From Dehalococcoidales bacterium (GTDB taxonomy: Bacteria > Chloroflexota > Dehalococcoidia > Dehalococcoidales > RBG-16-60-22): a stretch of 57,006 nt of DNA. Below, piece after piece: positions 8,535-17,086 of the stretch (its first letter is position 1; each line of letters opens with the position of its first letter). The translations under genes and the position numbers were made by a program. The notes under the pieces are model-generated. The model saw only the letters and a program-made list of their open reading frames with translations, ran no database searches and had not been told where the DNA came from. Location of the stretch: NCBI GenBank assembly GCA_016783105.1, contig JADHXF010000003.1, positions 1 through 57,006 of the forward strand, in the 5' to 3' direction.

Positions 8535-9599
8535 TTATACAAAGGTCAGGAGCCTTCCGGGGTTGCCAGTGATAATGGTATCGATTTGCTCCTGATTTAT
8601 ACCTCTCTGACGCATCATCGGGACCACGTAATTCAAGATATGGGCGTAGCCCCACCCCCCGTAACGCACCCGTCTGGTCTTGGTGCAAATGTCGTGCGAC
8701 ATGACAATCTGGTTCAGGTAACCCTCTTCGATATGCTGGCGGATTTCATAGATGCGCTGCGTATCGTTGGGCAGGTCCATGTAGTCATCAGCCGTCCAGT
8801 AGGTGGGGAAGTGTCCCTCCCATCCCCACAGGTCGTATTCCAGGACGCAGCCTTTTTTCAGCAGCTTTGTGCGTCCCTCATGGTCGCGGACACGGGCGTC
8901 AATGTGGCAGATGATGACCCGGCTGAGGTCAGCCCCTGACTGCTCGAGGATATCGACCACGTCAAACGGTGCCTTTCGATTTCGTCCCGGGTGCACGCTG
9001 AGGCAGGCGCCGGTTTTCTGCTGGGCCGTGGCCGCTGCCCGCAGGACTTTGCGTTCATTATCATGCAGGGGCCAGGAGCAGCCAATCTCGCCGATGAGTC
9101 CGGAGCGGATTCCAGTATCGCCAACGCCCACGGTAATATCCCTGGTTATCTCTCCGGCAATATCCTCTTCGGTTTTAGTTGCCATCTCCGGGCCCAGACT
9201 TGGCGCGGTGTAGTAACCTGAGCCCATGACCACATTGAGGCCGGTTATTCTGGAGATGCGGGCGAGGGCTCTCGGGTCGCGGCCGATACCGGTAATGGTG
9301 ACATCAACGATTGTCCCGCCGCCGGCCTTTTTAAAGAGTGTGGCCTCATCGATGGCTTCCTGCTCGTCCAGCAGGCGCATGTTATCCAGGTTCTCGTAAG
9401 GATGGTATCTAAGCCAGCTGAGATTAGGCCAGTCCACCGGCGCATAAGCCAGAGCCCGCTCGCTGGCGCCCTCCGGTTCGGTGAAAAGGCATTTGCCGTC
9501 AATAAAAAGGTGCTCATGGGTAAGGGTAGCGCCAAGGTCTTTGCCCTCAATCACGCCCAGCACGGTCTGTACCTTTCCCGCAATCCCGGATACGGCCAT
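8535..9599 (-). CDS. phosphotriesterase-family metal-dependent hydrolase (PHP/PTER-like)
   Basis: Amidohydrolase-superfamily TIM barrel with a binuclear metal site. The HxH motif appears in TLTHEHLF, later metal-binding histidines in LSVHPGR and ICHID, and the final Asp in IVMSHDICTK. The bridging ligand position reads GLIGEIG, a glutamate, as in E. coli PHP, rather than the carbamylated lysine of true phosphotriesterase. A lactonase, amidase or esterase role on a natural metabolite is therefore more likely than organophosphate hydrolysis. ATG 9599 is preferred because GGAG of AAGGAGTGAGCATT is correctly spaced; the GTG three codons upstream is too close. It is last in the TRAP operon, 50 bases after the RraA-like gene. 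Confidence 0.85.
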   Translation of the reverse strand: MAVSGIAGKVQTVLGVIEGKDLGATLTHEHLFIDGKCLFTEPEGASERALAYAPVDWPNLSWLRYHPYENLDNMRLLDEQEAIDEATLFKKAGGGTIVDVTITGIGRDPRALARISRITGLNVVMGSGYYTAPSLGPEMATKTEEDIAGEITRDITVGVGDTGIRSGLIGEIGCSWPLHDNERKVLRAAATAQQKTGACLSVHPGRNRKAPFDVVDILEQSGADLSRVIICHIDARVRDHEGRTKLLKKGCVLEYDLWGWEGHFPTYWTADDYMDLPNDTQRIYEIRQHIEEGYLNQIVMSHDICTKTRRVRYGGWGYAHILNYVVPMMRQRGINQEQIDTIITGNPGRLLTFV

Positions 9600-9649
9600 A
9601 ATGCTCACTCCTTCCCGGCTATTTCGGTCCGGGTTGCCGACGACGCTAA

Positions 9650-10318
9650 CTAAAGAATTCCGTATTTGTTGTACGCGTCGCGCAGCAGGGACCCTTTGAG
9701 CAGTTCGTCGCGCAGCTGGTTCTCCTTGCTCACCTTTTCCAGGGCCAGCGGTATGACCTCTTTCTCCAGTTCCCTGGGGATGACCACCACGCCATCAATG
9801 TCGCCGAATATGATGTCGCCGGGGTTGACCAGCACTCCGCCACAGTCCACGGGGCAGTTGTGGTCAACGACGATGCTCCTCCCTGCCGAATCAACCATGT
9901 ATATGCCGGTGGCAAAGGTGGGGAATTTCATTTTGGTTATCTGGGCAACGTCTCTGGTGTAGCCGTCGATGACGATGCCGCGGGCGCCACGGACCCGGGC
10001 GGCGGTGGAGAGCAGTTCTCCCCAGAAACAGGTGCGGGTAGAGCGCTGTGTGCACACCACCATCACATCGTTGGGCTTCAAAGAGTCGACAGCATCAATC
10101 TCCGGACCATAAGGGTCGTCGACCAGTTTATAGATATCGGCAGTAAGTACGGGGTAGGCACGCCCCACCACCATAGCGCCTTCCCATACGGGACGGATGT
10201 CAGCTCTCATCTGCTGGTTGCGGGCGCCAAGGCTGTCTACGACGTCGGAAATAACCGATGCATAGAGCTTGTCACGCATGGTATCAAACATCTCGGCTTC
10301 GCTGGTAAAGTTGACCAT
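9650..10318 (-). CDS. RraA-like / 4-hydroxy-4-methyl-2-oxoglutarate aldolase family protein
   Basis: Protein of 222 residues with the RraA fold. This family contains both the RNase E regulator RraA and divalent-metal class II aldolases that cleave HMG or oxaloacetate. The segment RGIVIDGYTRD has the Arg-Asp pair that supplies substrate and metal ligands in the aldolases, and GDIIFGDIDGVVVIP is the family C-terminal signature. Because the Arg-Asp pair is kept and the gene sits between a TRAP transporter and a hydrolase, a catabolic aldolase/decarboxylase is favoured over an RNase regulator. It lies 48 bases after dctM. Confidence 0.85.
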   Translation of the reverse strand: MVNFTSEAEMFDTMRDKLYASVISDVVDSLGARNQQMRADIRPVWEGAMVVGRAYPVLTADIYKLVDDPYGPEIDAVDSLKPNDVMVVCTQRSTRTCFWGELLSTAARVRGARGIVIDGYTRDVAQITKMKFPTFATGIYMVDSAGRSIVVDHNCPVDCGGVLVNPGDIIFGDIDGVVVIPRELEKEVIPLALEKVSKENQLRDELLKGSLLRDAYNKYGIL

Positions 10319-10366
10319 TGCGGTAACTCCTTTCCCGGAATTCTTAAACGATTGCGGTGAGCGGTG

Positions 10367-11704
10367 CTATCTAACCATTTGTGCCGGTAGCCAGAGGATT
10401 AATTGAGGAAAAACTATGCACAGGCCAAGGCCAATCATGATGAGGAAAACATAAGGTATGACGCCGCGGATGATATCGGCTGTAGTGACCCCCAGCTCAG
10501 GGGGCGCCGCACCACGGAGAAAGAAGATGGCGTAAGCGAAAGGAGGCGTCAGGAAGGACATCTGAAGGTTAACGCAAATCATCATGGCCAGCCAGAGCGT
10601 GTCAAACCCCAGAACCGGACCGATGGGGGTAATGATGGGAATCATGATGAAGATGATGCCCAGCCAATCGATAAACATTCCGAGTATGAATACGACAAAC
10701 ATGATAAGGGCAAAGGCACCCCAGCGTCCGCCGGGGGAAAGCAGAATGATCTTTTCTACTACATTGCCACCGCCTAGGCCCAGGAAAACACCAACGAACA
10801 TGAAGGCACATACCGCGACGAAGATTACCTTGCTGGTGATTTTCAGTGTCTCGAATGCCGTCTCCCTGAGAGCTCTAAAGCTAAGCCTGCCGTAAGCAAG
10901 AGCCAGAAGCATGGCGGCAAAAGCACCCACCGCGGCAGCTTCCGTGGGCGGTGCTACCCCGAAGAAGATGCTGCCCAGTACCGACAGGACAAGTATCACC
11001 GGCGGCACCATAGAGGTAAACAGCTTCGTCGTTTTCTTGAGAAAGGAGACCTGTCTTTCTTCAGCAGGCACTGCCGGCGCTTTATGTGGCTGGAATAGAC
11101 AGTAAATGGCGATGTAGGTGCAGTATAAACCGGAGAGGACCAGGCCAGGGATAAATGCGGCCATGAACAGCTTGCCCACCGAAATCTCCGCCATTGGCCC
11201 GTAGAGAACCAGCATAATACTGGGAGGAATAAGAATACCCAGAGTGCCGCCAGCACACACCGCACCACTGGCCAGGGCTTTGTTGTAGCCTCGCTTCACC
11301 ATAGCGGGAAGGGCGATAAGGGCCAGCATGGTAACCGAGGCACCGATTATGCCCACGCAGGCAGCCAGGACGGTGCCGATTAACACGGTGGTTACCGCCA
11401 GGCCGCCCCTGAAACCGCCAAGCCAGAGGTATAATGCCTCATACAAACGTTCGGCGATTCCCGAACGTTCCAGCATGATACCCATGAAAATAAACAGGGG
11501 AGCCGCCAGAATGACATAGTTTCGTATCAGGCCCCACATGCGCGAGTAGAACAGGTCGGTTACCTGCGGTCCGCCCCAGGTCAAGTAGCCTACGACCAAG
11601 GCGATGCCGGCAATAACCGGGGCCAGCGGGAACCCGCTTATCACCCCGACCAGTACGCCCAGCAGCATTATAACGGCAATCGTCTCTTGGCTGATATCAA
11701 TCAT
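10367..11704 (-). CDS. dctM: TRAP transporter large permease (DctM)
   Basis: Large integral membrane subunit of a tripartite ATP-independent periplasmic transporter, which couples Na+ or H+ gradients to uptake of an organic acid. At 445 residues with about eleven to twelve helices it is of normal size. The segments AGGTLGILIPPSIMLVLYG and PPTEAAAVGA are typical DctM loops. It overlaps dctQ by 8 bases and is followed by the RraA-like gene. Confidence 0.94.
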   Translation of the reverse strand: MIDISQETIAVIMLLGVLVGVISGFPLAPVIAGIALVVGYLTWGGPQVTDLFYSRMWGLIRNYVILAAPLFIFMGIMLERSGIAERLYEALYLWLGGFRGGLAVTTVLIGTVLAACVGIIGASVTMLALIALPAMVKRGYNKALASGAVCAGGTLGILIPPSIMLVLYGPMAEISVGKLFMAAFIPGLVLSGLYCTYIAIYCLFQPHKAPAVPAEERQVSFLKKTTKLFTSMVPPVILVLSVLGSIFFGVAPPTEAAAVGAFAAMLLALAYGRLSFRALRETAFETLKITSKVIFVAVCAFMFVGVFLGLGGGNVVEKIILLSPGGRWGAFALIMFVVFILGMFIDWLGIIFIMIPIITPIGPVLGFDTLWLAMMICVNLQMSFLTPPFAYAIFFLRGAAPPELGVTTADIIRGVIPYVFLIMIGLGLCIVFPQLILWLPAQMVR

Positions 11705-12206
11705 AGGCTTTATTCCTGACCAGTTGGTAGAAATCGCGAATCAGGTGAGCTACGGTTTGAAAGGCCAGCAGAAACAATGCGACCACCACCACGGTTCGAA
11801 AGGGTCCGGCCGGCGGGTACCAGAAAGTCTCTGCCAGTACCTCGCCAATCCTCCAGGAGCGCAACATGTAATAAATTGCAGTATCTAGGAGTACATAGAG
11901 CAGCGGAAGCATGAATAATAAAGTACCGATAACATCGATAATGAGCCGGACTCTGGGCGAAAGATGCACGTAAATAACATCTACGCGGATATGGTCGCGC
12001 ATTCGGGTTACATATGCCCAGCCCATGACATAGATGGTGGCACCGAGCATAGTGGCGGTCTCGAATGCCCATACCGTGGCGCCACCAAAAACGTATCTCT
12101 CGGTAACGTCAAAGACAAGAACTAAGACCAGGACAACGGTAAGCCAGCTTACTGCCTTTGCGGTCCATTCGCTGGTGGCGTCAATTAGTCGTAGCGTTGC
12201 TCTCAT
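11697..12206 (-). CDS. dctQ: TRAP transporter small permease (DctQ)
   Basis: Small four-helix membrane subunit of the TRAP transporter, 169 residues, with the usual layout: an N-terminal amphipathic segment, then hydrophobic segments near 18-35, 50-66, 88-108 and 132-150. The RDHIRVDVIY motif after helix 2 is a DctQ hallmark. It overlaps dctM by 8 bases and lies 174 bases downstream of dctP, with a strong hairpin in the gap. The ribosome-binding site is weak. Confidence 0.88.
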   Translation of the reverse strand: MRATLRLIDATSEWTAKAVSWLTVVLVLVLVFDVTERYVFGGATVWAFETATMLGATIYVMGWAYVTRMRDHIRVDVIYVHLSPRVRLIIDVIGTLLFMLPLLYVLLDTAIYYMLRSWRIGEVLAETFWYPPAGPFRTVVVVALFLLAFQTVAHLIRDFYQLVRNKAYD

Positions 12207-12336
12207 AATTCACGTGACCTTTGGATAATAATATAAAAAAAGGAACATGCCATGCAAGACATGGCGTAGTCCAATTTTGCCCATAAACTGCGCGGCAGGA
12301 TAATTTTGCATTTTTCAACTGTTTTTCAGGGTATGA

Positions 12337-12368
12337 CCCCCGCCCCGAAAACCGTCCCGGAGCGGGGG
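12337..12368 (-). promoter_or_regulatory. intergenic hairpin between dctP and dctQ
   Basis: A ten-base stem (CCCCCGCTCC pairing with GGGGCGGGGG on the minus strand, one G-U pair) around a 12-base loop, just downstream of the dctP stop. No T-run follows, so it is not a simple terminator. The G-U pair makes the minus-strand RNA more stable than the plus-strand one. It may protect the 3' end of dctP mRNA or cause partial termination, giving more binding protein than permease. Confidence 0.6.
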
Positions 12369-12380
12369 CCAACCGGATGT

Positions 12381-13574
12381 CTATCTATAGTACGGGAACT
12401 GGAGCGTGTTTGTCTCACCCAGAGCTGTCTTGTACGCATCTGCTGAATTGTAGACCCTGCCAAAGAATTCATCTTCCGCTGCCCGCTTGCCATAGAAATC
12501 CGCAGCAGCTACTTCTATCTCCTTCTGGACATCCTCAGACAGGGATATAATTTCCATGCCCATCTGTCTATGCTGTTCCACACCCCAGCTATCCTGGTCC
12601 GATTCAACCAGATGGTTTCTGAGGCACTCAGCCAGGATGGCATGTTCAAGTATAACTTTAAAGCCATCGGGGAGCTCGTTGAAGGCATCCTTGTTGACGA
12701 GGGCGGGCATGAGTACGCCCGGTGCGTGGATGCCCGGGAACACGGCATATTTGGCGATTTCATTGAAGCCAAAGGGGACATTTACTGATGGCGAGCTGAA
12801 TTCAAAGGCGTCAATCACTCCCCTTTGCATGGCCTCATAGATTTCCCCACCGGGGAGGAAGATTACGGAGGCACCGAAGTAATCGGTGAGGACCTCTCCC
12901 CAGTCACCGGCAGTGCGGAACTTCAGACCCTTGAAGTCGGCCATTGTTTCCAGCGGTGTGTTGCTGTAGCCGAACATTTCCGCGCGCCCTATGGTCAATA
13001 CGGAGAGCCCCATTACATTGTAATCCGTGAACAGCTCGTTCATTAGCTCCTCACCGTCTCCCTCAAGGTACCAGGTGATATATGCCATAGGCGTCGGACC
13101 GGCTACAATGATGTTAAACAGACCGCCCGTGGAGAACTTGTCCATGTTATAGTGCATGCCGGTCTGTGCCATCTCGATGATACCCCGGTCCAGAGCATCA
13201 AATTCTTTGGTCGCGGGTGCCACCGCGCCGCCCGGGAAGAACTCAATGACAAAATTCCCGCCGCTCATGGCTTCAACGGCCTTCGTCATACGTATTGCTG
13301 ATTCACCCCAGGGATTTGTCTCCGGCAGATATGAAGCCAACCGCCAGTAAACTTCCTCGGTTGGCTGTGCCGGAGCCGGGGCTGGTGCTGGAGCAGGGGC
13401 TGGCGCTGGAGCTGGGGCAGGAGCAGGCGCAGGCGCTGGCGCCGGGGCAGGTGACGGTGCTGGGGCTGGTGCTGGAGCTGGAGCCGGGGCTGGCGCTGGT
13501 GCGGCACATCCGGCAGCTAACAAGCCGACCAACAAGATACCAGCGATAGCCAATGAAATTACTTTCCTTCTCAT
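12381..13574 (-). CDS. dctP: TRAP transporter substrate-binding lipoprotein (DctP) with Ala/Pro linker
   Basis: Extracytoplasmic receptor for the TRAP transporter. A signal peptide ends LLAAGC (Cys23), so the protein is lipid-anchored. Residues 24-69 are an almost pure Ala-Pro dipeptide repeat with one Ser. The receptor domain follows from about residue 73 (VYWRLASYLPETNPWG) and includes the typical DctP strand FKGLKFRTAG. The ligand-orienting Arg of DctP families is probably in this strand. The start has an AAGGAGGAACAA ribosome-binding site. It is first in the operon dctPQM-RraA-like-PTE-like. Ligand unknown; an aromatic, keto or hydroxy acid is plausible from the neighbours. Confidence 0.93.
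   Translation of the reverse strand: MRRKVISLAIAGILLVGLLAAGCAAPAPAPAPAPAPAPAPSPAPAPAPAPAPAPAPAPAPAPAPAPAPAQPTEEVYWRLASYLPETNPWGESAIRMTKAVEAMSGGNFVIEFFPGGAVAPATKEFDALDRGIIEMAQTGMHYNMDKFSTGGLFNIIVAGPTPMAYITWYLEGDGEELMNELFTDYNVMGLSVLTIGRAEMFGYSNTPLETMADFKGLKFRTAGDWGEVLTDYFGASVIFLPGGEIYEAMQRGVIDAFEFSSPSVNVPFGFNEIAKYAVFPGIHAPGVLMPALVNKDAFNELPDGFKVILEHAILAECLRNHLVESDQDSWGVEQHRQMGMEIISLSEDVQKEIEVAAADFYGKRAAEDEFFGRVYNSADAYKTALGETNTLQFPYYR
13368..13505 (-). repeat. low-complexity Ala-Pro coding repeat
   Basis: About 138 bases of imperfect six-base repeats with mixed Ala and Pro codons, encoding residues 24-69 of DctP. It forms a stiff extended spacer between the lipid anchor and the receptor domain. 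Such repeats can change length by slippage. Confidence 0.9.
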
Positions 13575-13855
13575 TTGTTCCTCCTTCTTGTACAGAATGG
13601 ATCTTTAATAAAAGACCTGCCTGTTAAAAGCAATCACCCCCTTTTGCTCATTCTTATTTTATTTTCATATTATTTCTTTCGGAGAAACTCATAGTTCAAT
13701 CGTAACGGTATTTTAACACACTTTGTCAAGCAATCTTCCAGTTATTGAAAATAAATTTTTATAATATGCTTTATGACCGAAATCATATACCCGTTAATAT
13801 ATAGCCCATAAAATGGAGAATGAACTGGCTAAACCAGGATGCTACGAGAGGAGTC
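13575..13855. other. AT-rich intergenic region upstream of dctP and the MoaD-like gene
   Basis: A 281-base divergent region, much more AT-rich than its surroundings. It holds a TTGACA on the minus strand (13724-13729) without a well-spaced -10, and a TATAAT on the plus strand (13760-13765) without a good -35. Promoters for both directions must be here, but none can be fixed with confidence. Confidence 0.4.
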
Positions 13856-14110
13856 ATGATTGAGGTACATCTATATGGCAAACTGCGGCGTTTTACCGAC
13901 AATCTGGATCCGTCGCGCGATTCTATAGTACATATCGCGACCGAAAATGGGGATTCAATTGCCGATATTATTCAGCGCATTGGCATTCCGGGTAACGAGG
14001 TCGGCACCAATATATTCCTTAACGGTGAATATTCGCCGCAGAGCAGAAAAATAAACAATGACGACCGGCTGGGCGTATTTCCCGATGATATGCAGATGAT
14101 ACTGGTCTGA
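13856..14110 (+). CDS. MoaD/ThiS-like ubiquitin-fold protein without C-terminal Gly-Gly
   Basis: Small protein of about 84 residues that matches the beta-grasp pattern of MoaD/ThiS: IEVHLYGKLRRF at the start, a helix with DIIQRIGIP, then IFLNGEY and DRLGVFPD near the end. Sulfur-carrier members end in Gly-Gly, which is adenylated and thiocarboxylated; this one ends MQMILV, so it cannot act that way without change. The start is set at ATG 13856 after GAGAGGAG; ATG 13820 lacks a spaced ribosome-binding site. Related MoaD-like proteins often sit beside tungsten aldehyde oxidoreductases, but none is here. It is convergent with the frameshifted kinase. Confidence 0.6.
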   Translation: MIEVHLYGKLRRFTDNLDPSRDSIVHIATENGDSIADIIQRIGIPGNEVGTNIFLNGEYSPQSRKINNDDRLGVFPDDMQMILV

Positions 14111-14116
14111 CCGTCT

Positions 14117-15533
14117 TTAAACGGCGCTCTGTGAAACGGCGGGAAGCCTGACGATAAATTCTGCTCCCTCTCCAGGGCTGCTGCTTGCCTCTATGGTTCC
14201 ACCATGGGCCAGTACAATTTCCCTGGCGATGGCGAGGCCGAGACCAACGCCGGTCCGCATCCCGCCAGCCTGATAAAAGCGCTCAAACACATAGGGCAGC
14301 TGTTCTGGAGGTATTCCCGGCCCGCTATCTGATATTCTGACCTCGACTAAATCGGCGTGTACCCTGCGGGCGTCAATCGTCACATCGCTTTTGAGCGGGC
14401 TGTTCTTAATGGCATTGTCCAGCAGATTGTTGAAAACCTGCTCCAGCCGGTCGAAATCTCCACTGGTGGTGAGAGGAGATTCGAGGTTCATTTTCAGCGA
14501 CACCCCTTTTTCCTCCGCCTGAACGGCAAAGATTTCCTGGCAGTGCTCAAGGAGTTCCTTTACGTCCACGGGCTCGCGGTTGATTTTTACCTGACCGGCC
14601 TGCATGCGAGCCAGCTCGAGCAGTTCATCAACCTGTCGCCGCATCCGCTGTGACTCGTCATCGATTATCCTAGCTGCCTTCAGCCTGGCCTCGTCATCGG
14701 CCGCCGTCCCGTCAAGCATCGCCATGGGCGAATCCCTGGATTGAAGTCAGCGGCGTTTTCAACTGGTGGGAAACATCGGCGACGAAGTTGCGCAATTGTT
14801 GCTGCGATTTCTTTACCTGCTGCGCCATTTGATTGAAACTGGCGGCAAGACCTCTCACCTCCGTCGGGCCCTGTAACGGGACTTCCTGGTCATAATGGCC
14901 TTCGGCAATTCTCCTGGCCGCTTCCGTCACGTGTTGGATTGGCCGGTATACCGAGCGGGCGAATATTATGGCGATGATGAGTGAAATGACCAGCGCCACG
15001 AGTCCCGCAATAAAGAAGGGACGAAGCAGGCTTGACCAGATGGCAGTTGCCCTGGTGCGAGCCACGGCGAGAATCAGGGTTTCAATACGTGGGGATTCAG
15101 TTGCGCTGGAGGCGCGGACAAGGGAGTAGGCGGCGTAAATAAAAGTCTGGCCATTCTCGGTGGTGAACGTTCCCTGTACTGATTCTGAAATACCATGAGG
15201 CAAGTCGCCGGGCAGTACATTGAGCGTCGGCCTGAAGCTGGTGCTTCCCGGCGATATCTGCCGGGCAATACTGCCCTCGCCGTCCACCAGTAAAATATTG
15301 ACCTGGTTCTTCTCCGCCTGTTCTGCCAGATTGTCCAGGATTTCGGTTATTGATGTCTGCCGGCGCATCATGGATATGACCTGTATGGAAACGGGTCGGG
15401 CGATGGTATCCAGGCGTTCCATTGTCAGGCGGTCGCGATAGCTCTGCAGAATTACCGTAACCGACAGGGCAACCAGTCCCAGGCTGAGTATGACAACCAG
15501 GGAATAGGTGGCAAAAAGGCGCGGCGAAAATAA
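14117..15533 (-). pseudogene. sensor histidine kinase, frameshifted (HAMP-HisKA-HATPase)
   Basis: Two overlapping frames together encode one kinase. The upstream part carries a membrane helix (SLVVILSLGLVALSVTVIL), a periplasmic sensor region, a second helix, HAMP and the H-box FVADVSHQLKTPLTSIQGFA. The downstream part has the dimerisation helix (DDESQRMRRQVDELLELARM) and ATP-binding domain (NLLDNAIKNS, DSGPGIP, GVGLGLAIA). Removing one base, the A at 14724 on the plus strand, joins them as GFAQAMLDGTAADDEARL. The 5' end is also odd: the frame stays open past 15533 with no ATG, GTG or TTG before the first membrane helix, so the start may be lost too. No partner OmpR-type regulator lies next to it. 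Real decay or sequencing error cannot be separated here. Confidence 0.85.
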
Positions 15534-15625
15534 AGGGATGCAATAAGCCGAGATGGCTTGCCCTGAAGCGTTATAGCGTGGTAAAGCGATGCGTAGAAAA
15601 GATATAGTGCCCGGTTCTGGGAGAG

Positions 15626-16675
15626 TTAACTTTTTGGTGGCGATTTACGTGCTTTTGTTTTTGGAGTAGGGATATGAGGTTCCTTAATTCTGGTAAAAGT
15701 AGCGGTGATTTCCGGGTCAAACTGGGTTCCTTGATTGCGCTCTATTTCATGGCGGGCCGCGTCAGCACTCATTGACTTCCGGTAGGGGCGCTCTGAGGTC
15801 ATGGCTTCGTAGGCGTCCGATATCGCCAGAATTCGGGCGCTGAGTGGTATCTTATCTTTTTGCAGTCCGTCCGGGTACCCCTTGCCGTTGAAATGCTCAT
15901 GATGGTTCCGGACTGCCTCAAGAATCTCTGTGCTGTCGACTATCGGGCTCAGAATGTGCTCCCCTATTTCCGGATGGCGTTTCACCAGCGCGAATTCTGC
16001 CTCGGTCAGGCGCCCGGGCTTGTTCAATACTGATTCCTGAACCCCGATTTTGCCGATATCATGGAGCAGCCCTGCCAGTTTGAGCTTGTCGATTTGACCA
16101 CGAGGCAGGTTCAGCTTTCTGGCGATGGCTGCTGAGAGGTCAGACACTCTCTGGGAATGCCCGCTGGTATAGGCGTCTTTGGCTTCAAGGGCGTACACGA
16201 GAGCGGTAATAGCGTTGAGAAACGAGGCCCGGATTTTGTTCGCCTGCTCGGCGACCTTCTCCTCCAGGTGCTGCTGATATTCCTTGTTTTCCAGCTCCAG
16301 CCTTCTTTTCTCCAGCGCCCGCGTCGCACTGATGATTATTTCATCCAGCGCAAAAGGCTTGGTGATGTAGTCATAGGCACCCTGCTTCAGGCACTGTATA
16401 GCTGTCTGCATATCAGCGGTCGCGGTGATCATGATAACGGAAATATCGGGATAGCCAGATATTATTTCGGGCAGCAGTTCAACCCCCGATTTTCCGGGCA
16501 TCTTGATGTCCAGCATGACCAGATCGATGTTTTTACGGCGCAGCGCATACAGCGCCTGCCTGGCATTGGGTGCTTCATGGCACTGGTAACCTTCGTCTGT
16601 CAGCCGGTTCCTGAGGAGTCGCCTTACTGACCCCTCATCATCAACGATCAATATTCCAGTCAATTTCTCTGTCAT
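15626..16675 (-). CDS. response regulator with HD-GYP domain (predicted cyclic-di-GMP phosphodiesterase)
   Basis: A receiver domain (residues about 5-120, phospho-acceptor Asp in LVMLDIKMPG, Lys in YDYITKPF) is joined by a coiled coil (about 125-155) to an HD-GYP domain. The domain shows HDIGKIG, the HPEIGEHIL segment, HHEHFNGKGYPDGL and ISDAYEAMTSERPYR. The HD and GYP motifs are complete, so hydrolysis of cyclic-di-GMP is expected. 349 residues is usual for the RpfG-like class. It begins 4 bases after the stop of the lone receiver gene and belongs to the operon starting at 19381. Confidence 0.92.
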   Translation of the reverse strand: MTEKLTGILIVDDEGSVRRLLRNRLTDEGYQCHEAPNARQALYALRRKNIDLVMLDIKMPGKSGVELLPEIISGYPDISVIMITATADMQTAIQCLKQGAYDYITKPFALDEIIISATRALEKRRLELENKEYQQHLEEKVAEQANKIRASFLNAITALVYALEAKDAYTSGHSQRVSDLSAAIARKLNLPRGQIDKLKLAGLLHDIGKIGVQESVLNKPGRLTEAEFALVKRHPEIGEHILSPIVDSTEILEAVRNHHEHFNGKGYPDGLQKDKIPLSARILAISDAYEAMTSERPYRKSMSADAARHEIERNQGTQFDPEITATFTRIKEPHIPTPKTKARKSPPKS

Positions 16676-16679
16676 TCTA

Positions 16680-17063
16680 TCACCGCAAAGCTTTTTGAAT
16701 TATGCTGGTAAGTTCGTTAAGTGAAAACGGTTTAAGTAATAGCGGACGGCCACTTTTTTCCAGGAATTTTTTAATATTTCCTTCTATGGCCAATCCGGTA
16801 CAGAAAACGACTTTTTCTGCCAGCTGTGGGTGCGTCTCCAGCAGCCATTGATACAACTGCTGGCCGCTCATTTCCGGTATCAAAATGTCGAGTAGGCAGA
16901 GGTCATAATGGTTTCCATTGATCATTTTCTGGGCAATACGGCAATCAGCGACAGTATCCACGTCAAAGCCCTCGCTTTCAAGGGCTGCGCGACATATATT
17001 GGAAACAACCTCTTCATCCTCAACAACCAATATTTTCTTTTTACCTCCGGCAGCCTCAGCCAT
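16680..17063 (-). CDS. single-domain response regulator (receiver only)
   Basis: CheY-like receiver of 127 residues with the acidic pair EDEE, the phospho-acceptor Asp in LCLLDILIPEM, Thr in VVFCTGLA and Lys in LLLKPF. It has no output domain, so it probably passes phosphate within the phosphorelay or acts by protein contact. It lies between the four-PAS kinase (23 bases upstream) and the HD-GYP regulator (4 bases downstream), a typical relay order. Confidence 0.9.
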   Translation of the reverse strand: MAEAAGGKKKILVVEDEEVVSNICRAALESEGFDVDTVADCRIAQKMINGNHYDLCLLDILIPEMSGQQLYQWLLETHPQLAEKVVFCTGLAIEGNIKKFLEKSGRPLLLKPFSLNELTSIIQKALR

Positions 17064-17086
17064 AATAAAACCTATGTCTATGTCAC

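Noticed and set aside
9650..10318. Possible assignment as menaquinone methyltransferase or RNase E regulator RraA
   Set aside because: The old methyltransferase name is a known misannotation of this fold, and the kept Arg-Asp pair and transporter context favour an aldolase.
13286..13549. Repeat-rich frames in several phases over the Ala-Pro region, which at first suggested a collagen-like protein or a tandem array
   Set aside because: They are the same low-complexity coding repeat read in other phases; the dctP frame has signal peptide and receptor domain.
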